Positions 1 through 7,921 of a DNA stretch of 64,000 bases are shown piece by piece. The stretch's first letter is position 1; the number at the start of each line of letters is the position of its first letter. The stretch is taken from assembly GCF_042658925.1 (NCBI RefSeq), contig NZ_JBHSRF010000039.1, forward strand, positions 17,411-81,410, given 5' to 3'. The DNA comes from Sphaerisporangium aureirubrum. GTDB lineage: Bacteria > Actinomycetota > Actinomycetes > Streptosporangiales > Streptosporangiaceae. Position numbers and translations under genes: made by a program. The notes under the pieces are model-generated. The model was not told where the DNA came from, did no database searches, and saw nothing but the letters and a program-made list of their open reading frames with translations.

Positions 1-528
1 TGGGGCGGCGGCGAGGAACTGGCCGAGGAGGTGCTCTGGCACGCCGCGCGGGCCGAGGACGGCCGCGGCCCGGCGACCGCGCTGGCCGGCCTGGTGACGT
101 CGCACTTCGGCGTGGCAGGCGTGACGGACCTGGTGCTCGCCCTGCACTTCGGCGAGCTGGACCGGGCCCGGCTGCACGAGCTGGTGCCGGGCCTGTTCGC
201 GGTCGCCGCGGACGGCGACGCCGCCGCCACCGCGCTGGTCGAACGGCAGGCCACGGAGGTCGTCGTGATGGCCGAGGTCTGCCTGCGCCGCCTGGACCTG
301 CTGGACACCTCCGCCGAGGTCGTCCTCGGCGGTGGGGTGCTCACCGCCGGGCACCGTATGATGCTCGGCCGGATCGAAGCCGGCCTCGCCACGGCCGCGC
401 CGCGCGCCGACCTGGTCGTCGCCGCCCTGCCCCCCGTGGCGGGCGCGGCTCTGGCCGGCCTGGACCTGCTCGGCGCGGCGGAGAACGCCGGCCACCGAGT
501 CCGTGACCACTTCAGGAGGAGCAGATGA
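1..528 (+). CDS. Amino-sugar kinase, BadF/BadG/BcrA/BcrD ATPase family (5' truncated)
   Basis: This is the C-terminal part of an ATP-dependent kinase of the BadF/BadG/BcrA/BcrD family, which includes bacterial N-acetylglucosamine and glucosamine kinases acting in the cytoplasm. The frame is already open at base 1, so the start lies outside the window. The family's glycine-rich C-terminal motif is visible (VVLGGGVLTAGHRMM), followed by the typical PPVAGAALAGLDLL ending. The stop overlaps the start of the GH9 gene (ATGA at 525-528), so the two are translationally coupled. Coupling to a glycosidase and a ROK repressor supports a role in phosphorylating a sugar released from an oligosaccharide. 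The exact substrate, GlcNAc or GlcN, is inference. Confidence 0.8.
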   Translation, partial: WGGGEELAEEVLWHAARAEDGRGPATALAGLVTSHFGVAGVTDLVLALHFGELDRARLHELVPGLFAVAADGDAAATALVERQATEVVVMAEVCLRRLDLLDTSAEVVLGGGVLTAGHRMMLGRIEAGLATAAPRADLVVAALPPVAGAALAGLDLLGAAENAGHRVRDHFRRSR

Positions 529-2363
529 AGAGGCTGATTCCCGCCGCCCTCGCGCTGGCGACGCTCACCACCGGGCTCGCGACCGCCGCCCCCGCGCACG
601 CCGCCCCCGCCGCCTTCATCCGGGTGGACCAGGTGGGCTTCGCGCCGGCCGAGGCCAAGCACGCCTACCTGATGACCGCGCAGGCTGGCACGGCATCCGC
701 CGGCCGTTTCAGCGTGGTGGACCGCCGCGGCCGTACGGTCCTCAGCGGTACGACCGGCCGCGACCTCGGCTCCTGGAACACCCGCTACCCGCACGTCCTC
801 GACCTGGACCTCACCCGGCTGCGGACCCCCGGCGCCTACCGCGTCAAGGTGGGCGCGGTGACCTCGCCGGAGTTCGAGGTGGCCCCCGCCGGGCTGCTGG
901 CCGCCCCCGCCCGCAAGGTGGTGGACTTCTTCGGCCTCCAGCGCGACGGCGCGGGAGCCCGGGGCGGGCCGAGCCACCTGAACGACCGGGCCGCCTCGGT
1001 CTACGACTGGCCGGAGTTCACCGGCCCGGACACCGACCAGATCAAGGGCGGGCTGACCAGGATCGGCGGCCCGGTGGACGTCGAGGGCGGCTGGTTCGAC
1101 GCGGGCGACTACCTCAAGTTCACCCACATCCTCTCCTACGTGGACACCCTGCTGTGGGCCGCCGAACGGGACGGCGCGTACGTCCCGCACCTGCGCGCCG
1201 AGGCCGCCCACGGCCTCGGGTACCTCGACAAGATGTGGGACGAGAAGACCAAGACGCTCTACATCCAGGTCGGCATCGGCGCGGGCAACGAGGCGGAGAC
1301 CTTCTACGGCGACCACGACGTCTGGCGGCTGCCGCAGGCCGACGACGGCGACACGGGCGAGGGGCACCGTTTCATCCGGCACCGGCCGGTGTTCCGCGCC
1401 GCCGCCCCCGGCAAGCCGATCAGCCCGAACCTCGCCGGCCGCACCGCCGCCGCGTTCGCGCTCGCCGCCCAGCTGGAGCCGTCCATCAAGCGGGCCAAGG
1501 AGCTGCTGGCCAAGGCCGCCTCCGTCTACGCGATGGCGAAGACCACCGGCGTAGGGCAGCTCGTGACCTCGCTCCCGCACGCCTTCTACCCCGAGAGCGT
1601 CTGGCGCGACGACATGGAGCTGGGCGGCGCGCAGCTCGCCCTGGCCGCGCAGCGCCTCGGCGACCCGCGCGCCGGCCGGTGGCTGGCCGAGGCCGCGCAC
1701 TGGGCCGCCGAGTACCTCGGCGAGGAGACCGGCGACACGTTCAACCTGTACGACGTGAGCGCCCTCGCGCACGTCGACCTCGTCAAGGCGATGCGCTGGG
1801 CCGGGGCGAGCGGCCTGGCCGTGTCCGAGGCCGACCTGGTCGCCGGGCTGCGCGCGCAGCTGGAGATCGGCGCCCGGCGCGCCGCCACCGACCCCTTCCG
1901 CGCCGGGGCCGGCTACGACGAGTTCGACTCGGTGCCGCACGCCTTCGGCCTGGCCGCCACCTCGCGGCTGTACCGGTCGGTGACCGGCGACCGTTCCTAC
2001 GACGCCTTCGGCACCGGCCAGCGGAACTGGGCGCTGGGCGCGAACGCGTGGGGAGTGTCGTTCGTCGCCGAGGTCGGCGACAACTCGATCGCCTGCCCGC
2101 ACCACCAGATCGCCAGCATCACCGGCAAGCCCGCCGTGGGCGCGGTGGTGAACGGTCCCAACAGCGCCGACCTGTTCGAGGACGGCCTCGGCGAGCGCTT
2201 CGACGAGATGCCGCCGTGCCCGGCCGACGAGGTGGACCGGTACGAGAAGTTCACCGGGCGGGGGAGCCGGTTCGTGGACGACGTCCGCTCCTGGCAGGCG
2301 TCCGAGCCGGCCGACGACTTCGCGGCGGTCGCGCTGTACGCCATGACCTTGATGTCGCGGTGA
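525..2363 (+). CDS. Secreted glycoside hydrolase family 9 enzyme
   Basis: A 612-residue GH9 protein. Residues 1-26 form a Sec signal peptide ending in AHA. An Ig-like CelD_N domain (about 30-118) precedes the (alpha/alpha)6 catalytic domain (about 125-610). The GH9 signature GGWFDAGDYLKF is present, with catalytic aspartates at about 192 and 195, and the C-terminal region keeps an acidic motif (ASEPADDF) where the proton-donor Glu is expected. GH9 enzymes are endoglucanases or, in some chitin-degrading bacteria, exo-beta-glucosaminidases. Because it sits between an amino-sugar kinase and a ROK regulator, a glucosaminidase role is as plausible as a cellulase role. There is no carbohydrate-binding module, which also fits action on short oligosaccharides. 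Confidence 0.88.
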   Translation: MKRLIPAALALATLTTGLATAAPAHAAPAAFIRVDQVGFAPAEAKHAYLMTAQAGTASAGRFSVVDRRGRTVLSGTTGRDLGSWNTRYPHVLDLDLTRLRTPGAYRVKVGAVTSPEFEVAPAGLLAAPARKVVDFFGLQRDGAGARGGPSHLNDRAASVYDWPEFTGPDTDQIKGGLTRIGGPVDVEGGWFDAGDYLKFTHILSYVDTLLWAAERDGAYVPHLRAEAAHGLGYLDKMWDEKTKTLYIQVGIGAGNEAETFYGDHDVWRLPQADDGDTGEGHRFIRHRPVFRAAAPGKPISPNLAGRTAAAFALAAQLEPSIKRAKELLAKAASVYAMAKTTGVGQLVTSLPHAFYPESVWRDDMELGGAQLALAAQRLGDPRAGRWLAEAAHWAAEYLGEETGDTFNLYDVSALAHVDLVKAMRWAGASGLAVSEADLVAGLRAQLEIGARRAATDPFRAGAGYDEFDSVPHAFGLAATSRLYRSVTGDRSYDAFGTGQRNWALGANAWGVSFVAEVGDNSIACPHHQIASITGKPAVGAVVNGPNSADLFEDGLGERFDEMPPCPADEVDRYEKFTGRGSRFVDDVRSWQASEPADDFAAVALYAMTLMSR

Positions 2364-2383
2364 GCGCAGTCGCGGGAGGTGAG

Positions 2384-3601
2384 GTGAGGGCTCCCCTGCA
2401 CGGGACACCGAGCCTGATGCGGGCGATCAACGATCGCACCGCCCTCCGGGTCCTGCTGGAGCGGGGACCGCTGACGCGGCCCGAGATCGGCGAGCTGACC
2501 GGCCTGTCCAAGCCGACGGCGTTCCAGCTGCTGGCCCGCCTCCAGGAGGCGGGCCTGGTGGTCGGCGACGGGGTCAGGGCGGGGCAGCCCGGCCGTACGG
2601 CGGAGACCTACCGGATCAACCCGGCCGCAGCGTACGTCGCCGCCCTCGACGTCACGCAGGACCGGATCGGCGTCCAGGTGGCCGACATCACCGGAGAGAT
2701 CCGCGGCGAGCACACCCTCCCCGCCCCCGGCGGCCCGCCCGGCCCGCTGATCGACCGGCTCCGGGCGGCCATCGCCGGGGCCGGGACGCCGGGACCGCTG
2801 CGCCGGGTGGTGATCGGCGTGCAGGGCGCCGTCGACCCCACCACCGGCACCCTGTGCTACGCCACCGACGAGGACCTGCCCGGCTGGCGGATCCCCGACC
2901 TGCTGCCCACGCTGACCGCCGGGCTCGGCACGGCCGTCGCCGTGGAGAACGACGTCAACCTGGTCGCCCTGGCCGAGCAGGCGCGCGGCGCGGCGACCGG
3001 CTGCCCCGACTTCGTGCTGCTGTGGGCCGACGAAGGGCTGGGGGCGGCCCTGGTGATCGGCGGCCGGCTGCACCGGGGCTTCTCCGGCGGCGCGGGCGAG
3101 GTCGGCTACATGCCCGCCCCCGGCGCCGCGACGGCCCGCGACGCCGGCCGATTCGGCCGCCACGGCTACCAGGCCCTGGTCGGCGGCCCCGCGGTGCACG
3201 ACCTGCTGCGCACCTACGGGGTGGACGCCCCCGACTTCCGGCTAGCGGTGACGGCCGCCGCCGCCCTCGCCGAGCAGGGCACCGGCCGGGCGGCCGAGGA
3301 GGCGGGCGCCGGTCTCCGCCTGGTGGCCGCCCGGGTCGCCGTGGGCCTGGCCGCCATCGCGTCGGTCGTCGACCCCGGCCTGATCGTGCTCGCCGGCGGC
3401 CTGATGTCCGCGGGCGGCGAGCACCTCCGCGACCTGATCGAGCGCGAACTGCACGCCCTCACCCACTCCCACCCCCGCGTACGCCTGTCGGCCCTCGCAG
3501 GCAACCCGGTCCTCGCCGGCGCGATGGACCTGGCCCTGGCCACCGTGCGCGACGAGATCTTCGGCGGCGTCGTCGGCGACGGCCTCCCCGCCTCCCGCTG
3601 A
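2384..3601 (+). CDS. ROK-family transcriptional repressor
   Basis: This regulator combines an N-terminal winged helix-turn-helix (about residues 10-65; LTRPEIGELTGLSKPTAFQL is the recognition region) with a C-terminal ROK sugar-kinase-like domain. Such proteins (NagC/XylR type) repress sugar-uptake or hydrolase genes and are relieved by a sugar or sugar phosphate. GTG at 2384 is chosen because GGGAGG lies just upstream (2374-2379). GTG at 2360, overlapping the GH9 stop, is an alternative. The frame stays open upstream to 503, but that part is a shadow of the GH9 gene. The ROK zinc-binding cysteine cluster is not evident. It most likely controls its own operon. Confidence 0.85.
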   Translation: MRAPLHGTPSLMRAINDRTALRVLLERGPLTRPEIGELTGLSKPTAFQLLARLQEAGLVVGDGVRAGQPGRTAETYRINPAAAYVAALDVTQDRIGVQVADITGEIRGEHTLPAPGGPPGPLIDRLRAAIAGAGTPGPLRRVVIGVQGAVDPTTGTLCYATDEDLPGWRIPDLLPTLTAGLGTAVAVENDVNLVALAEQARGAATGCPDFVLLWADEGLGAALVIGGRLHRGFSGGAGEVGYMPAPGAATARDAGRFGRHGYQALVGGPAVHDLLRTYGVDAPDFRLAVTAAAALAEQGTGRAAEEAGAGLRLVAARVAVGLAAIASVVDPGLIVLAGGLMSAGGEHLRDLIERELHALTHSHPRVRLSALAGNPVLAGAMDLALATVRDEIFGGVVGDGLPASR

Positions 3602-3655
3602 CCCGCCCTCGGCGATCCGCGCCCGCTCCGCCCGTGGTCACGCCCGGGTGGACCC

Positions 3656-3675
3656 GCGAGTGTGATCACACTCGC
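3656..3675. promoter_or_regulatory. Perfect 20-bp palindrome, candidate operator
   Basis: GCGAGTGTGATCACACTCGC reads identically on both strands. It lies 55 bases after the ROK gene and about 300 bases before the beta-helix gene. No T-run follows, so an operator is more likely than a terminator. The cognate protein is unknown. Confidence 0.5.
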
Positions 3676-3841
3676 CGTGAAAGTTACAGCGGCAGTGTGA
3701 TCCACCACTGCTGATGTGAGCGGTTTCCTCTCTCGACCTGCCCGGGACGTGGGCCGATCCGGCAGGGATCCCCTCGGCTCCATACGACTGTTGCGAGACA
3801 CCCCTGTTAATGCGACATTACTCCCAAACATCAGTCGGCAT

Positions 3842-3860
3842 ACGTCATATGTTATGACGT
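3842..3860. promoter_or_regulatory. Inverted repeat ACGTCATA-N3-TATGACGT
   Basis: Two perfect 8-base arms are separated by TGT, about 118 bases upstream of the beta-helix gene. TATGACGT also occurs upstream of the GntR regulator at 32194, which is the basis for suspecting a GntR/FCD operator. Confidence 0.45.
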
Positions 3861-3977
3861 CACAAAATGGTAACGCCATGCCTGCCACGGAGGTGCGCAC
3901 CGGCCGCCCCGACGCGTTCCGCTACGGCGGGTGATGGTCGGCGAACACTCTGCTCGCAACAGCGAAAGGAACAGAGC

Positions 3978-6674
3978 GTGAAGTCAGCCTTGTCCACCAC
4001 TGGGAAAGTGCTGGCAGCACTCGCGGTGTTCGTCGCCGCCGTGTTGCTGCCGGCCTTCGCAGGTGAGAGCCCGGCCTCGGCAGCGGTCCAGGCGACCTAT
4101 TACGTCGCCCCCGGCGGTGACGACGCCAACCCCGGAACGATCACGGCACCGTTCAGGACCCTGCAGGGCGCGAGGAACGTCGTCCGTACGGTGAACGCCA
4201 ACATGACCGGCGACATCTACGTGTATCTCCGCGGCGGCAACTATCCGGTCGGCAGTACGATCGACTTCACGTCGGCCGACTCCGGCACGAATGGCTACCG
4301 GGTCATATACGCCGCGTACCAGAACGAGGTGCCGATCCTCAGCGGAGGCGTTCAGGTAACCGGCTGGACCCAGCACAGCGGCAACATCTGGAAAGCCCCG
4401 CTGAACCGCGGCAACAAGCTCCGCGCGCTCTATGTCAACGACAAGCGAGCGTTCATGGCTTCGAAGACAATAAGCTCCGCGGGGTGCTCCGGAAGCTACA
4501 ACATCACGGCGGGGCAGGCGTCCTGGGCATGGGAATCGGGTTCGCAGTGCGCGGGAGCGAAGTACGGTCTCGGTGACTTCCCCGCCATCGCCGGCAATCA
4601 GGACGACATCGAGATAGAAACGGGGACGACCTGGACCACGGCCATCGTGGGGGTCCGGCAGGTCACCTCTGACAGCTCGAACCGTATCGCTCTGTTCCAG
4701 CAGCCGGGAGCGGCCATCGCCCAAGGCGCCTTCAACGGGAACGCTCAGATCGGCGGCACCCACAAGCTCATGAACGCCTACGAGTTCCTGGACACGCCGG
4801 GCGAGTTCTTCTTCGACAAGACGAGCCGGACGCTGTACTACTACAAGGCAGGCTCCGAGGACATGGCGACCGCGGCGGTTTTCGCGCCGAACAACGTGTC
4901 CACCCTTCTCAAGGTCGCCGGCACCTCCACGAGCAGCCGCGCCCGGAACATCACATTCTCCGGCCTCACGGTCCAGCACTCCGACTGGAACCTGTTCAAC
5001 GTGGCCGGCTCGGTGTTCAAGCAGGCCCAGCAGGGCAATCTCGGCGCACAAGCGTATGCCAAGCAGAACTTCCACGCCTACTACTACCGCAACGTCGACG
5101 TGGCGCCCGGCATCATTCAGATCGAGAACGCCGACGGGCTGGTCCTGCAGAACAACCGGATACAGCACACCGGCGTCGACGGCATCAACATGGTCAACGA
5201 CGTGGTGAACACGCAGTTGATCGGGAACTACTTGAACGACATCGCCGGATCCGCGGTCACCGTGGGCCATCCCCAGCATGTCTACATCGGGGACTACACC
5301 TCGACGAATCGCGAGAAGTATTCCGCTCAGGTCGAGGGAGCACCCAAGAACATCGAGATAAAGAACAACTACATTTACGACAGTGCTGTGTTGTTCAACG
5401 GGCACAGCGCCATCTCGGCGTACTTCGCCGACGGCTTGTCCATCCAGCGCAATCGCATCGAGAAAACCCCGTGGTCCGGTATAACGCTCGGCTGGGGGTG
5501 GTGGAACTTCGACGGATCGTCAGGCTCGATCGCGCCCAACCGGCCGACCACCACGGCGAAGAACAACACCATCAGCTACAACCACATCATCGACACGGTG
5601 CAGCGCCTGAGCGATACGGCTCCCATCTACACGCTGGGCAGCCAGCCGGGAACCACGATCACCAACAATTATCTGCAGGGCGTCCCGTCCGGCCACAAGT
5701 ACGGGCTCCACCCGGACGAGGGCTCCGCGTACATGACGTTCCGCGACAACGTCCTGAGCGTGGACAAGAACGTCACGTGGCTCATCAACTCCGACGACTT
5801 CGGGCGTAAGCACGACCTGAGCATCACGCAGACGTACGGCCCCATCAACAAGGTCTCCAACAAGAACCTGCCGAACAGCACGGTCCAGGACATCCTCGTG
5901 TCCTCCGACTATGTCTGGCCGTCGCAGGCCTATGGCATCGCCGTGAACTCCGGGCTTGAGGACGCGTACAGGAACATCATCCCCCAGAGCAATCTCTCTC
6001 TGCCGGATTACGTCCTGCCTGCCAGCACGTTCGTCGGCACCGGTGTGACATCGATTCCCATCCGGAGCACCGGCGACGCGAGCAAGTCGGTATGGCTGGC
6101 GCCCTACGGTACGACCTCCTTCGTCGCCGGTAGCACGATGACCAGGGCGAGCGGAACCGCGACCTCCATAGCCGTTCCGACGTCGACCGGTGAGTACCGG
6201 CTCTATGTCGTGGACGCCCAGGGGAATCGATCGGCTGAGTCGAAATCGCTCGTCAGGCAAGGAAACAGCGGCGGGGGCGGCCAGCAGAACGTCATGATCG
6301 TGGGTGGCCAGTCGGGTCGATGCGCGGACATCACCGGCGGCACCGCGACCAACGGCGCCCAGGCGCAGCTGTGGGACTGCGCCGGCGGCACCAACCAGCG
6401 GTGGACGTACACGTCGGGCAAGCAGCTGCAGGTCTTCGGCAGCAAGTGCATGGACGCCTACAACAGGGGCACCACGAACGGCACCCAGGTAGTGATCTGG
6501 GACTGCAACGGACAGACCAACCAGCAGTGGAACCTCAACTCAAACGGCACCATCACCGGTGTGCAGTCCGGGTTGTGCCTCGACGCCAACGGCGGCGCCA
6601 GCGCCAACGGCACGAAACTCATCCTGTGGTCGTGCAACGGCGGCACGAACCAGCAGTGGAGCCTGCGCAGCTGA
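3978..6674 (+). CDS. Secreted right-handed beta-helix protein with C-terminal ricin-type (CBM13) module
   Basis: An 898-residue exported protein. A signal peptide covers roughly residues 1-38. The opening YYVAPGGDDANPGT and the repeated NN/NY-rich turns through about residue 700 are typical of right-handed parallel beta-helix carbohydrate-active proteins such as pectate-lyase-like folds and GH120/GH141-type glycosidases. A short beta domain follows, then a Gly-rich linker and a ricin B-like trefoil (about 765-898) with three repeats, each ending in NQ(R/Q)W. GTG at 3978 is chosen for the GAAAGGA site 8 bases upstream and because it begins a good signal peptide. The catalytic family cannot be fixed by eye, and an uncharacterised polysaccharide lyase or glycosidase is likely. 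Confidence 0.8.
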   Translation: MKSALSTTGKVLAALAVFVAAVLLPAFAGESPASAAVQATYYVAPGGDDANPGTITAPFRTLQGARNVVRTVNANMTGDIYVYLRGGNYPVGSTIDFTSADSGTNGYRVIYAAYQNEVPILSGGVQVTGWTQHSGNIWKAPLNRGNKLRALYVNDKRAFMASKTISSAGCSGSYNITAGQASWAWESGSQCAGAKYGLGDFPAIAGNQDDIEIETGTTWTTAIVGVRQVTSDSSNRIALFQQPGAAIAQGAFNGNAQIGGTHKLMNAYEFLDTPGEFFFDKTSRTLYYYKAGSEDMATAAVFAPNNVSTLLKVAGTSTSSRARNITFSGLTVQHSDWNLFNVAGSVFKQAQQGNLGAQAYAKQNFHAYYYRNVDVAPGIIQIENADGLVLQNNRIQHTGVDGINMVNDVVNTQLIGNYLNDIAGSAVTVGHPQHVYIGDYTSTNREKYSAQVEGAPKNIEIKNNYIYDSAVLFNGHSAISAYFADGLSIQRNRIEKTPWSGITLGWGWWNFDGSSGSIAPNRPTTTAKNNTISYNHIIDTVQRLSDTAPIYTLGSQPGTTITNNYLQGVPSGHKYGLHPDEGSAYMTFRDNVLSVDKNVTWLINSDDFGRKHDLSITQTYGPINKVSNKNLPNSTVQDILVSSDYVWPSQAYGIAVNSGLEDAYRNIIPQSNLSLPDYVLPASTFVGTGVTSIPIRSTGDASKSVWLAPYGTTSFVAGSTMTRASGTATSIAVPTSTGEYRLYVVDAQGNRSAESKSLVRQGNSGGGGQQNVMIVGGQSGRCADITGGTATNGAQAQLWDCAGGTNQRWTYTSGKQLQVFGSKCMDAYNRGTTNGTQVVIWDCNGQTNQQWNLNSNGTITGVQSGLCLDANGGASANGTKLILWSCNGGTNQQWSLRS

Positions 6675-6716
6675 CACAGGGCCCTACCGGGCCGTGACGC
6701 TGCCATCTCGCACAGG

Positions 6717-6746
6717 GCCTCCGCGACTCGCCGTCGCGGAGGCTTT
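6717..6746 (+). terminator. Rho-independent-type terminator
   Basis: A perfect 11-bp stem (GCCTCCGCGAC with its complement at 6733-6743) encloses a 5-base loop and is followed by TTT. It lies 43 bases after the beta-helix gene. Confidence 0.7.
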
Positions 6747-7026
6747 CGTGCTCGGGGGGGTGCTCCCGGGGGCCCGGGGCGGAGAAGCGCACCCTCTTAC
6801 GAATCGCACGACGAATTGTCCGAAAGCCGAGTTGGGGACGCTTTATATGAGATGGGCTCACATATTGGCCTCCCTGCTTAGAAAATACGTTCGGAAGTCG
6901 AATTCCTTATAACGGTCCACCTGGGCATTCGCGCGTATCTCTGAATCCGCCTTGAAGATGGCGAGGAAAGAGAGGTCCCATTTTCATATACTTAGGCGCT
7001 ATTAGAGAGGCTGCTGCCATACTGAG

Positions 7027-7040
7027 TGGGAGCGCTCCCG
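7027..7040. promoter_or_regulatory. CebR-type operator (TGGGAGCGCTCCCG)
   Basis: This matches the established CebR operator TGGGAGCGCTCCCA at 13 of 14 positions. CebR is the LacI-family cellobiose/cellotriose-responsive repressor of Streptomyces and relatives. The site immediately follows a CATACT -10-like box, so a bound repressor would cover the transcription start of the 7110-15259 operon. No cebR gene is in the window. Confidence 0.65.
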
Positions 7041-7109
7041 CGGCGTACGGCCCGAGCGCATGAATCATCCCGCATCGCCCGTCGTCTGGAGGAAAGGTGT
7101 CGATTCTCC

Positions 7110-7853
7110 ATGACGGCACGTGACGAGAGCCCGCCGTCCGGGTCGCTCCTGGACGGGAACGTCATCACGAGTCGGCCCGGGCGCGTCCCCGACATCGTCC
7201 TCCGCGGGCGGCGCCGATGGGTCCGGCACCTGTGGTGGCTGGCCCTGGTCGCCGGGGCGGCCGGTGCCGCTTTCGTGTGGCTGGCCACCCCCCACGCTCG
7301 GGAGATCCAGACGGCGTGGGAGCTCGTGGCCAAGCTGTTCGCGTTCGCCTGCCTGTGCGTGGCCATCGCGTTCTTCCCGTGGGTGTCGCCGCGCCTGCAG
7401 TGGCTGGTCTACATCCCGTTCGTCTTCTTCACCGGCTACCTGATCCCGCGGATCAGCTGGTTCTATTTCGGCGACGGCGCACGCGCGCTGGGCGACAGTT
7501 TCTACACGCACCTCTATCTGCTGCTCTATCCGGCGATCGTCCTCACGGTCGCCGCCGCCTACCGGATCGGGGGCGGCAGTCCGGGCCGCTGCCTGAAAAT
7601 CATGGCGACCGGCGTCGTCATCCTGTTCTCGGGGTTTCTCGACATCATGTGGTTCGTCGCCAACCCGGTGGCCATCCCCAAGGTCATCGACGCGCCCCAC
7701 ATCAACCTGATCACCGGCGGCCCGATCTCGTTCGGCGCGACCATCCTGTTCGCCCTCGCGCACGTTCCGGTCGTCGCCGGGATCAACCTGCTTCCCCTGG
7801 ATCGCTGGATCACCCGCCTGCTGGGGGCCGGGGAGCTCACGCCGGTCCGGTGA
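7110..7853 (+). CDS. Polytopic membrane protein of unknown function
   Basis: A 247-residue integral membrane protein with about six hydrophobic segments (roughly residues 38-58, 75-95, 100-120, 135-155, 170-190 and 210-230) and a basic, soluble N-terminus of about 35 residues. I do not recognise the family. ATG at 7110 is chosen because upstream in-frame GTG at 7026 falls inside the CebR-type operator; a GGAGGA element sits at 7088-7093, rather far upstream. It is the first gene after that operator and precedes the GT2 gene by about 68 bases, so it probably belongs to the same operon. A role in membrane export or assembly of the glycoconjugate is inference from position only. Confidence 0.7.
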   Translation: MTARDESPPSGSLLDGNVITSRPGRVPDIVLRGRRRWVRHLWWLALVAGAAGAAFVWLATPHAREIQTAWELVAKLFAFACLCVAIAFFPWVSPRLQWLVYIPFVFFTGYLIPRISWFYFGDGARALGDSFYTHLYLLLYPAIVLTVAAAYRIGGGSPGRCLKIMATGVVILFSGFLDIMWFVANPVAIPKVIDAPHINLITGGPISFGATILFALAHVPVVAGINLLPLDRWITRLLGAGELTPVR

Positions 7854-7921
7854 CCGGCTCCGGCGGCCCGTCTCGTCATGGCCGTCACACCCGCATCCGA
7901 AGCCCTTCCGGGAGGTGAGAT

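Larger units (their letters stand above)
3602..3977. other. Intergenic region with two palindromic candidate operators
   Basis: No convincing gene lies here. The stretch holds a perfect 20-bp palindrome at 3656-3675, a further AGTGTGATC half-site near 3692, an inverted repeat at 3842-3860, and a purine-rich ribosome-binding site (GAAAGGA, 3964-3970) for the next gene. It is more AT-rich than the flanking genes, as expected of a promoter region. Confidence 0.6.
6675..7109. other. Intergenic region with terminator and CebR-like promoter
   Basis: No gene is apparent. It contains the terminator of the beta-helix gene (6717-6746), an AT-rich stretch (about 6800-7020), a possible -10 (CATACT, 7018-7023) and the 14-base operator at 7027-7040, followed by an 80-base leader to the next start. 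Confidence 0.6.

Noticed and set aside
503..2383. Long open frame upstream of the ROK gene in the same frame
   Set aside because: It overlaps the well-supported GH9 gene in another frame and encodes Arg/Pro-rich low-complexity sequence typical of a GC-rich shadow frame.
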